In this document: piece after piece, positions 16,921 to 25,700 of the stretch
Layout: each line of letters begins with the position of its first letter
How positions within the stretch are numbered: the stretch's first letter is position 1
DNA from: DATARR01 sp034666985
Lineage (GTDB): Bacteria; Acidobacteriota; Thermoanaerobaculia; Multivoradales; UBA5704
DNA length: 64,000 nucleotides
Reading direction: 5' to 3'
NCBI GenBank assembly: GCA_034666985.1
Contig: JAXDKS010000047.1
Coordinates: 62,001-126,000, forward strand
The notes under the pieces: generated by a model
What the model was told of the DNA's origin: nothing
Seen by the model: the letters and a program-made list of their open reading frames with translations, nothing else
Database searches by the model: none
Translations under genes and position numbers: made by a program

Positions 16921-19900
16921 CTACTTCTCCTGCCGCACGACCTCGACGCGGGCTCCCGCGGAGCTCCCGGTCACCGCGCCGTCGTACATCATCTCGGCCC
17001 GGGCGGACGGCTGGATGAACGAGCCTTCGATGCTCGCCCGGGTGCGGAAGTAGAAGTCGTACGTGCCCTTGGGCAGGGTGTCGTAGAAGTAGGCCACCTG
17101 ATCATCCAGGAAGGCCACGTAGGTCGGCTTCAGGGTCGGGCCACTGCTGGGCATGGCTTCGGGCGGCGCGGTGGCCAGCGCTGTATTGAGGGGCTCCAGA
17201 CCGGCGGCGAGGGGGACCACGATGGCCACGAAGTTGCGGTCCTTGGGATTGACCACCCGCAGGTGCTCCTCGATGACGTCGCCGATCGCCATGCGCACGG
17301 TCTTCCCCGGCTCGGCGAGAGCGATGCGCTCCGGCGGCGCGCCTCCCGCCTGCTGCTTCAGCATCTCGCGGCTGACCACGAAGCCGCTGGACGTGGCCGC
17401 CACCTGCGCGCCGTCGCCTGCCGGCAGATACTGGGTCTCGATCCTCACCAGCACCGGTCGCGCCGCGCCAGATTGGACCGCCACGCTCCCGGCTCCCCCG
17501 TCGCCGCTGACCAGGTAGGCGACCGGAGACTCCGGTCCGAGATTCAGGGATTGCGGCGCGGCGCCGCCGAGCTTGGCCTGCACCACGTGCGGCGCGCTGC
17601 CGGTGTAGGGCGGCTGGAGGAGCTCCCCCAGGGCGAGGAGGGCCGCGGCGTTGGCGTTGGTGGTGCCCCAGCCGTCGTCGCGGCCGAGGGTGACCAGGGC
17701 ATCGACCAGAAGCTGGAGCTTCGGGTTCTTGCCGTCCTTGCGGGCCAGCGCGCGAGCTATCTCCGCCACGGTGCGGGTCTCGGTGGGCAGGATGAGGCCG
17801 TTGCGCGCCGTTGCGGTCTTCTGCAGTCCGCCGTAGATCTCCCGGCCCTGGTAGAGGCGCAGGACGACGCCGTTCCAGATCTTCTCGGCGAGCGCGTCCG
17901 TGGCCGGCGAGGCCGTGTCTCCCGCTTTGGCGAACGACTGGAGCACCTCGGCGACCCCTTCGAGGTCGAGGAACTGGGCCTTGCGCGCCAACTCGGCGGC
18001 GTAGGCGGGATCGAACTTGCCGGCGGCGGCGAGGGCGGCCAGGGCCCAGCAGCGCTCGGCGAAGGCCTCGCCATCAATGAAGTAGCCGTAATCGGAACGC
18101 AGCGACTGCTCCAGCGAGCGCGTCAGGGTGGCCATCAGCTTGTTGTCCACCCGGAAGCCGGCCGCCTTGGCCTCGACCAGGAACTGCACCACCCAGGCGG
18201 TGAGCGACACGTAGCCGGTCGATCCCGGCCAGTAGGCCACGAGGCCGTGGGGATCGACCACCTGGGGAATCCATTGCAGCGTGTCCTCGACGGCCCGCTT
18301 CATCCGCGCGTCGTCTCCCTCCTGATGCAGCAGGGCGCGGAAGCGCTTCAGGGCCATCTCGGCCCGCGCCTGGCTGAGGCGCTGCTCAGTGCACCCATAG
18401 GGATATTGATTGAAGAAGTCGAGGCCGGCCGCCATGCGCACCAGCGCCGCCTGATCCGAGACCAGGACGGAACGGCGGACGGAGCCGGGCCGCGCCGGCT
18501 CGGGGAGAGCGGGGATGGGCAGGGTGGCGCCCGCGGCCAGCTCCTTCATCAGCCGGACCTGGATGGGCCGGCGATCGTCCCGCACCGGCAGCTTCACCTC
18601 GAAGGCGTCGCTCGCGCCGTCCGCCGTGCGCTCGACGCCGAAGGTGAAGGCCACCTTGTCGTAGGCCAGGGTGCCGTCGGCCTTGAACGGCGGCGTGGGC
18701 ACGGTGACCGGGAACTCGACGCGCTCCGGCTGGGCCGTCCAGGTGAAGGTCTTCTTCGCCGGGCCGCCGAGCTGCACGCCCTGCGCCCGCACCTCGGCCT
18801 GACCCGGACCCAGATCGCCTTCGACGATGCGGCCGATGGCCGACGCGAGGAAGCGGTCGCCCGGCCGCACGAAGCGCGGCAGGGCCGGCTGGATCACCAC
18901 CGGCAGACGGACGGCGATCTGGCTGGTGCCGACGCCGAAGCGGTCGGGCCCCGAGGCCGCTTTCGCGCGGATCTTGAACACCGTGATGTCATCCGGCAGC
19001 TCGACGGTCACCCTGGTGGTGCCATCCGGCCCGACCTGAATGTTCGGGTTGTAGTAGGGCACGGCCTTGAAGTTGCGGCGCACCGTGGCGCGGTCGAGCA
19101 GGCTTCCTTCGGCGGCTCCGCCCTGGTCGCCGCCCGGGTTCTCAGCGAACGGCAGGAAGCCGAAGACGAGGTTGCGCGTGTCGCGCACGATCAGGTTCGA
19201 GAAAACCTTGGTGATGAAGTCCGGCAAGGGATCGAGGCGCTGCTCCTTGCCCAGCGCGAGCACGGCCTGATCCACCAGCCAGAGCGTGACCTCGCCCGGC
19301 CGCGGGTTGCCCTGTGGATCGCGAAGGTCGATCTTGATCTCGACCTTCTGCCCCGGCCGCGCCTTCTCCGGATGGGTGAGCTTGACGTCCACCCGGTTGG
19401 CCACCGGCTCGACCTTGAGCCAGGTGGTGGCCGCCACGGTCGCAGGCTTGCCGAGATCCGTGCTGTTGCCCGGCTGCGGGCCGGTGCCGGGCACGCGGCC
19501 GCGCATCAGCACGAAATGGATGGGGATGCGCGGCGTCCAGTTGCCGCGGATGGGCAGATGGAAGGTGGCGGCGCCCCCCTCGACGGCCACCCACTCGTAG
19601 CGGTTGCCCTCCGGCGCCTCGACCACCGCCAGGGCTTCGCCTTTCTGGAACGGGCTCTGGAGCACGAGGGCCGCGGTCTCGCCCGGCTGGTAGGAGGCCT
19701 TGTCGCCGGTCACCGTGAACACGCCCGCGGGCGGCTTCGTCCAGGTCACGGCCTGATCGCCGCCGGCGTAGAGATCGACGGAGACCACCTGCGTGCGGCC
19801 CAGGCGGTCGCTGGCCTCGATCTCCACGATGTAGACACCGGAGCGCGGGATGGCGAGCGGCACCGGCACCGCGTCCGCGCCGCTCTTGATCTTCACCTCC

Positions 19901-22761
19901 TGGACCTTCTCATCCACGACGTCGGTCATGTAGCGGGCTACGCCGTCCGAGAAGTCGCTCGCCCTGAGATGGGAGTGCCACTGCCGCTGCAGCAGGCGGA
20001 CCTTCACCTCCTGGCCGGCGACGGGCTTGTCGTCCAGACCCACGACCAGCACCTCCGGGCGGATCTGGGTGGCGCGCTCCAGGAAACGGGGCACCTTGAG
20101 GCCGAGCACGAACGGCGGCAGGGCGATGATCTGCTTTGTAGCGGTGACCGTCTGGTCGTCGGCACCGGTGACGGTCGCTTCCACCACGTAGCTGCGCGGC
20201 TGCGCCGTGGGCTCGATCGCCGGATTCAAGACGAGCTTCGCCAGACCCTCGGCGTCCGTCGTGTCCTGCTTCTCCAGGCGCGGCGTCGATACGAACGTGG
20301 CGGTGCGCGAGAAGCGGCCGTCCGACGAGTAGAGGAAGCCGGAGCGGCGCTTGGGCGTCCAGGTGTAGGGGAACTGCGTCACCCGCCAGGCGATGGGCCG
20401 GGCGGACACCCGGCCGCCGGCGTAGTAGATGCCGGTCAAACCCACCTTGAACTCGCGGTCCAGCGGCACGCGGTCGGGCGCGTCGAGGCGCACCTCGAAG
20501 CGCGGCAGGCGGTAGGCCTCCATGCGCCAGGAGACCGAGCCGAAGGATTGGCCGTCCTTGTCCTCGAAGCGCGCCGAGTAGACCCCGGTCGGCAGCTTCT
20601 CCTCCTTGAAGAAGCGGTAGAACGAGCCGGCGGCCGTGATCTCCACCGGATAGCGCCAGACGAGGTCGCCCGGACCCTGCACGATCACCCGTCCCTCGCG
20701 GCGCTCCGGCGTCAGCTCGCCCTTCTCGCGCCGGCGCAGATAGCCCTTGACATGGACGCCGTCCTCGGGGCGGTAGACCGGCCGCTCGGTGAAGAGATGG
20801 CAGAGGATCTCGGCCTGCGGCCCGCGGGCCAAGAGATCGTCGAAGACCCAGCCCAGCCAGTTCCCGTGCGCCTGGGACCACTGGCCGTCCTGATAGCCGT
20901 CCGGCGGATGGGTCGGATCGAGGACCAGGAGGTCCTTGCCGTTCTCGACCACGATCCGCCGCACGCTCTCCGTATAGCTGGAGTCGTGTCCCGGAGGGTT
21001 CCAGGTGACGCGGCCGGCGGCATCCGTGGTGCCCTCGAAGAAGGTGGTCCAGCGCGCCTCCCGGCTGGGTTCCCGGCGGGAGCCCTCGACGCGCACCTTG
21101 GCGCCGCCCACCGGCAGCGAGGTGGAGAGGGAATTGACGGAGAAGACCACGGCCCGCGGCTCCTCGGCCGCGGTGAGCGTGAGGTCCGTCACCTGGACGC
21201 GGATCCAGGAGCGCTGGCTGGAACGGTCCAGCCGGCGCAGGCCGATCAGGTAGGTGCCCGGCGATCCGGGCGCGGCCAGCTTGTCGAGATACGGCCCGAG
21301 ATCGAGGCCGAAGCGGGCGGAGCTCCCTTCGCGGCGCAGCGGCAGGGTGACGAGCGTCGAGACCGGCGGCGAGCCCAGGGTCTGGAGGTGGAGCGCCAGC
21401 TCCGAGGCCGGCACGTTGCGCTCCGGCGCCGTCCACGCCTCGGGCTCTTCGCCCGGGCCGGGCGGCCGCTTCCCCTCATCGACCGTCACCGGACTGTCGG
21501 GGAACGGCCAGAGGGAGCGGTCGAGGGGATCGATGGGATGGACGCGCAGGTCGAGCCTCTCGTCGCCCCGCCCTTCGATGGGCGCCATGCGCGGGCCGAA
21601 ACGCTCGACGATCCCCTGGCTCGCGCTCCAGCGCAGATAGCTCTCGCGCTGCGGGAAGACGAGCCAGGTCTCGGTGGGGCCGCGCAGGTCGAGCCGCCGG
21701 CCGTGGCCGTCAACGACAGCAGCAGCCGCGGCGCCGGGAGCCAGGGAGACGCGGTACAGGGTCTCGCGCTGGAAGCTGCCGGAGACCCGGAGCTCGCGGC
21801 CGGAGACCTCGAAGGCGAGCCCTGAGACCGCGGGCTCGAAGCGCACCAGGTTGCGCCCCTCGATGGGTCCGAGGTTGACAGGCGCGGCCGAGAGCTCCAC
21901 CACCAGTTGGCGATCGTCGGGGCCGCAGCGCAGCGCCTGCTCGCGGCCGTAGCGCGTGCCCGCGGGGGTGACCGGCACGCGCGAGCCGGCGCAGCCCAGG
22001 GAGATGACGCGGAACGGCTCGGCGGTGGTGAAGGCTAAATCGAGCGACGACTCGGGCGAGACCTCGCCCATGGAGAGGCGGAAGTGGAGGATCGCCTTCG
22101 AGCCCAGGGGGATCGGCGTCGCCAGCGTCAGCACGTAGGACGCGGGATCGTTCCTTTCTTTCCTGTCCAGCGCCTTGACCTGAAAGTCGCGGGCCGTGAT
22201 CCAGCGCGGCTCGGAGCCCGCTCCGCCAGCGCCGCGGGCCACGCCGGGCAGCGGCCGCACCTCGATCGACAGCATGCGGCCGAGCGTCTGCGGATCGAGC
22301 GGCTCCGGGAAGGTGAGGGTGATCGCCTTGACGGGATCAGCCACCTCCTCGCCCTCACCAGGGAGGGTCTTCGCGGGCGGCGAGATCAGGGTGTCCAGGG
22401 TCGTCGTCGCGGTTCCCACCGTGAACGTGAAGCGCTGGAGGGGAGGCCAGGGCTCCGCGGGCTTGAGCTGGAGGGTGCGGGCGTCCACCCAGGTCCAGGC
22501 TCCGGGATGAGCGGGCGCCATGCGCACGAAGCGCTCGGGATGATCCTCGGGACCGGGCTTGCCCGATTTGTCGGCGCGAGGATCCTGATTGAAGAAGATG
22601 GTCACCGGGTCCCACCGCCGCAGGAAGCGGTCGGGCACGACGACCGGGCCGGAGCGCTTCACGGGGGGCGCGCTACCCGCCTGCGACGCAACCAATAAGG
22701 ATAGACAGATCCAGACGGCAGCCGCGGCGCGGCGCCAGAGATTCGACGAGGGACGGCTCAT
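16921..22761 (-). CDS. Bacterial alpha-2-macroglobulin (thioester type)
   Basis: A 1946-residue exported alpha-2-macroglobulin family protein, a broad protease trap that covalently captures attacking proteases. The N-terminus has a signal peptide (AVWICLSLLVASQAGSA) without a lipobox, unlike E. coli YfhM, so it is probably soluble in the periplasm. Macroglobulin beta-domains fill the first two thirds, including the TERPVYRPEDGVHVKGYLR bait-proximal domain. The thioester motif CTEQ begins at Cys1457 within YPYGCTEQRLSQ, followed by the alpha/alpha toroid thioester domain. The ATG overlaps the stop of the upstream 1888-residue gene by 4 bp, so the two are translated together, and pbpC lies downstream. 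Homology and active site are clear; the target proteases are not. Confidence 0.95.
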   Translation of the reverse strand: MSRPSSNLWRRAAAAVWICLSLLVASQAGSAPPVKRSGPVVVPDRFLRRWDPVTIFFNQDPRADKSGKPGPEDHPERFVRMAPAHPGAWTWVDARTLQLKPAEPWPPLQRFTFTVGTATTTLDTLISPPAKTLPGEGEEVADPVKAITLTFPEPLDPQTLGRMLSIEVRPLPGVARGAGGAGSEPRWITARDFQVKALDRKERNDPASYVLTLATPIPLGSKAILHFRLSMGEVSPESSLDLAFTTAEPFRVISLGCAGSRVPVTPAGTRYGREQALRCGPDDRQLVVELSAAPVNLGPIEGRNLVRFEPAVSGLAFEVSGRELRVSGSFQRETLYRVSLAPGAAAAAVVDGHGRRLDLRGPTETWLVFPQRESYLRWSASQGIVERFGPRMAPIEGRGDERLDLRVHPIDPLDRSLWPFPDSPVTVDEGKRPPGPGEEPEAWTAPERNVPASELALHLQTLGSPPVSTLVTLPLRREGSSARFGLDLGPYLDKLAAPGSPGTYLIGLRRLDRSSQRSWIRVQVTDLTLTAAEEPRAVVFSVNSLSTSLPVGGAKVRVEGSRREPSREARWTTFFEGTTDAAGRVTWNPPGHDSSYTESVRRIVVENGKDLLVLDPTHPPDGYQDGQWSQAHGNWLGWVFDDLLARGPQAEILCHLFTERPVYRPEDGVHVKGYLRRREKGELTPERREGRVIVQGPGDLVWRYPVEITAAGSFYRFFKEEKLPTGVYSARFEDKDGQSFGSVSWRMEAYRLPRFEVRLDAPDRVPLDREFKVGLTGIYYAGGRVSARPIAWRVTQFPYTWTPKRRSGFLYSSDGRFSRTATFVSTPRLEKQDTTDAEGLAKLVLNPAIEPTAQPRSYVVEATVTGADDQTVTATKQIIALPPFVLGLKVPRFLERATQIRPEVLVVGLDDKPVAGQEVKVRLLQRQWHSHLRASDFSDGVARYMTDVVDEKVQEVKIKSGADAVPVPLAIPRSGVYIVEIEASDRLGRTQVVSVDLYAGGDQAVTWTKPPAGVFTVTGDKASYQPGETAALVLQSPFQKGEALAVVEAPEGNRYEWVAVEGGAATFHLPIRGNWTPRIPIHFVLMRGRVPGTGPQPGNSTDLGKPATVAATTWLKVEPVANRVDVKLTHPEKARPGQKVEIKIDLRDPQGNPRPGEVTLWLVDQAVLALGKEQRLDPLPDFITKVFSNLIVRDTRNLVFGFLPFAENPGGDQGGAAEGSLLDRATVRRNFKAVPYYNPNIQVGPDGTTRVTVELPDDITVFKIRAKAASGPDRFGVGTSQIAVRLPVVIQPALPRFVRPGDRFLASAIGRIVEGDLGPGQAEVRAQGVQLGGPAKKTFTWTAQPERVEFPVTVPTPPFKADGTLAYDKVAFTFGVERTADGASDAFEVKLPVRDDRRPIQVRLMKELAAGATLPIPALPEPARPGSVRRSVLVSDQAALVRMAAGLDFFNQYPYGCTEQRLSQARAEMALKRFRALLHQEGDDARMKRAVEDTLQWIPQVVDPHGLVAYWPGSTGYVSLTAWVVQFLVEAKAAGFRVDNKLMATLTRSLEQSLRSDYGYFIDGEAFAERCWALAALAAAGKFDPAYAAELARKAQFLDLEGVAEVLQSFAKAGDTASPATDALAEKIWNGVVLRLYQGREIYGGLQKTATARNGLILPTETRTVAEIARALARKDGKNPKLQLLVDALVTLGRDDGWGTTNANAAALLALGELLQPPYTGSAPHVVQAKLGGAAPQSLNLGPESPVAYLVSGDGGAGSVAVQSGAARPVLVRIETQYLPAGDGAQVAATSSGFVVSREMLKQQAGGAPPERIALAEPGKTVRMAIGDVIEEHLRVVNPKDRNFVAIVVPLAAGLEPLNTALATAPPEAMPSSGPTLKPTYVAFLDDQVAYFYDTLPKGTYDFYFRTRASIEGSFIQPSARAEMMYDGAVTGSSAGARVEVVRQEK

Positions 22762-25700
22762 GGCTGACTCCCGGGAACGCTTTCTGGGGCCGGGGCTTCT
22801 TCAGCTCCCGCCTCCTCCAGGTACTGTCGGATCACATCGGCGGGCGGGCCGGTGTCGGGGAGCACCAGCCCGGCCACGGCGGGCCGCGCCTTGACGGGCT
22901 GCGCGGCAGCCGGAGAGCTCAGGGCGAGCAGGTAGTCGCCCGGCATCAGCTCGGGCATGCGCACCACCCCGCCGGTGATTGGGGCCGGCTTCCCTTCCAG
23001 GCGCCGTCCCGCGCGGTCATACAGCTCGATTTCCACCACGTCGGACCCCGCGTGGGCGCCAACTCCCACCGGCCCCTTGCGCTCGACGTGGAAGGAGAAC
23101 CAGCGGCTGCCGCCGGCGGGCAGCAGCACCTCGGGCCCGAGCCCCTCGCCGATGGGCGTCACAGGCGTCTCCGTGATCTCGGCCACGCCCGAGAGCTGAG
23201 CCCCGGCCAGCGAGCGCAGGCCCAGCCGCGCCTCGCCCGGCGGCAGGAAGGCGTCCAGCCGGCCCCCCTCCGCGTGCACTTCGACCTCATCCCCCCGATC
23301 ATTGCTGCCGTCCGCGCGATGCAGCAGCGTGGCGAGCGGCTCGGCCGTGCGCAGGTGCAGCACGCGCGGTCCGGAGCCAGCGAGCGCCAGCTCGGCGAAG
23401 CGGCCGGAGAGCGGCACACTCGCCGGCGGCGCGACCTTCACCGCCGCCGGGCGCTGGCCTTCCGCCACCGGCCAGAGCGCCGCCGTCTCATCGTCAGGTC
23501 CCCCCAGCCATGCGAGCAGCAGGCCCGGCCCGTGACGGACGAGGGCCACACCGCCACGCCCGGCCGGCACGTCGGTTCCCCGCACCACGGTGCCGTCGCG
23601 GCCCAGGAGGACCACCTCGGAGCCGGCGCCGCGCACGTGCAGCGTGGAAGGGGTCGCAACGCCGAGCGCGATCCGCAAGGTGCCCGCGCGGTCGAGCGAG
23701 CGCTCGAACGGCGCGCCCGAGGAGAGCGACAGCGCTTCCTCCGTACTATCGCGCGGCAGCAGCTCGATCGTGAACGGATCAGAGCCCAGCCGGGTGTGGA
23801 GCAGCGTCAGACGGTCGGCCGCACTGTCATCCAACAGCTCCTCGAACGGCGCGCCCCCCTGCCAGTGGGTGCTCACCACGACGTCGCCGCGCGAGAGCAC
23901 CGCGACCGTCGCCTCGCCCAGCGCCAGGCGCAGCTTGCGGGGTCCGGCAGGCAGGTCGAGCCGGCGCGCCACGATGCCGTCGAGGTGGCCGTCGAGCACG
24001 CCCCAGCCCGCGGTCTCCGCTTTGGCAGCCGGGAAGCGGAGCTGGGCCAGGCGCAGCTCCTCCGTACCGCCATCCCCGGCGCCCGCCTGCCAGACGCGAG
24101 CGATCGGATGCCGCGGCGCGAGCCCCACGGCCACCGCCGTGCGCGGCCCCACCCCCATGACGGTGGCGGCGGGCTCCATCCCCTGTCTCGGGTCCTCACC
24201 GCTCTCTCCCACCCGCACCCCGGGCTGACCGGAGGGCGCGGTGGCGAGGGCGAGCACGGGACCATCCGCGCTACTGTCCCCCAGGTCGGCGGTCACCGCC
24301 GCGCCATCCGGCACCGGAAACTGCGCTCCCGCATCAAGCCCAGCCGCCACGGTCACCCGCTCGGCCTTCAAGGCTCCCGAGCCCTTTCCTTGACGCACCA
24401 GCCAGAAGCGCTGGCCGGGCGAGGAGAGCACGGCGCCTTCCAGCGCGTCCAGAGGACTGCCCGCCACGCCGGAGCCCCGCAGGTCCGGACCTGGATCGGC
24501 AAAGCGGAAGACCCCGGGCCGGTCGAGCTCGACCAACGCCGCCGAGAGAGGAGGGTCGAATCCGGCCACGGCCTTCAGATTGGCTCCCCGCCGCAGCTCC
24601 CGCTCGCTGACCGTCTGGCTCGAGAGCGCCGCCGCCGAGAGCCGCACCGGCGTCTCATGCCGGTCCAGCGACCACAGGCGCAACCGGTAGGCCTCTCCCT
24701 TCTCGCTCAACGGAATCTCCAGATGGGCATCGCGGGCGATCGACGTGCCCACTGTGCGCCAGGCCTCGCCGTCTTTCCTTTCGACCGAGAGACCCAGGCT
24801 GTCCTTCGAGCGCGCCGCCACCAGCAGGAGATCCGCCTTCGGGCCCACCGGCAGTGATCGCAGCAGCACATCGCTGCCGAGTTGGAGATTGTCGTGGACG
24901 GGCAGGGCGGCGGACGCTCTCTCCGATACCTTCTCCAATTCGGCCGGCGTGCGCATCTCGATCCGCACCTCGGTCGTGCTCACCCCCACCGGCTCGACCC
25001 GCAGCGTGTAGCGGCCCGGCGCCAGGCGCTGGAAGAGGAGGAAGTTCCAGTCGTCCGGCCGGTCGTCGTTCTCGGCCACCACGCGGCCATCGGCGTCGAG
25101 CAACCGGGCGCGCACGTCGGCGGGAGCGATCGAAGTCAGCTCAGTGAGACTGTCCCGGCCCACCGCGACCGCCACCTCGCCGGGCGCCGTCACCTTGCGC
25201 TCCAGCCCCGTCACCAGCTCCTCGGTGTGCACGGTGATCTGATAATGGACGCGGCTGTTGCGCCGCGAGCACTCGGCCGCCACCTGATAGCGGCCGGGCT
25301 CCAACTCACCCTTCCAGGCGCGGCCCGGGGGCACGAAGCCGAGGTCTGTGGCATTGCCGGAAGCGTCGAGCCGGGAGAGCCGCCCCTGCATCTCATCCGT
25401 CAATTCCACGGCGGCGTGGACCGTGGCCGGCAGCTCGAACCGCCACACGTCCGGCGGACGCGGCGCATCCTCGATCAATCCCTCAGGACCTTCCGGCTCC
25501 ACCCACACGTGCCCAACGGCCGTCTCCAACGGCAACGCGTGCGGGCCGTGGCCGGCGAATTCGAGCGGCTCCGGCTGCTTCTCCAGCAGCACCAGGGCGC
25601 GCGCATCCACCGGCTGAGGCAGGAGGACGAAGCGGTAGGTGCCGGCTTCCAGACGCTCGTCGAGATCCGCGGGGATGTTCGGCTTCTCCAGCGGCCAGCC

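Noticed and set aside
16489..21825. 1778-codon plus-strand open frame
   Set aside because: It is antisense to the macroglobulin gene, has an unnatural composition (Arg, Gly, His, Ala) and no recognisable domain.
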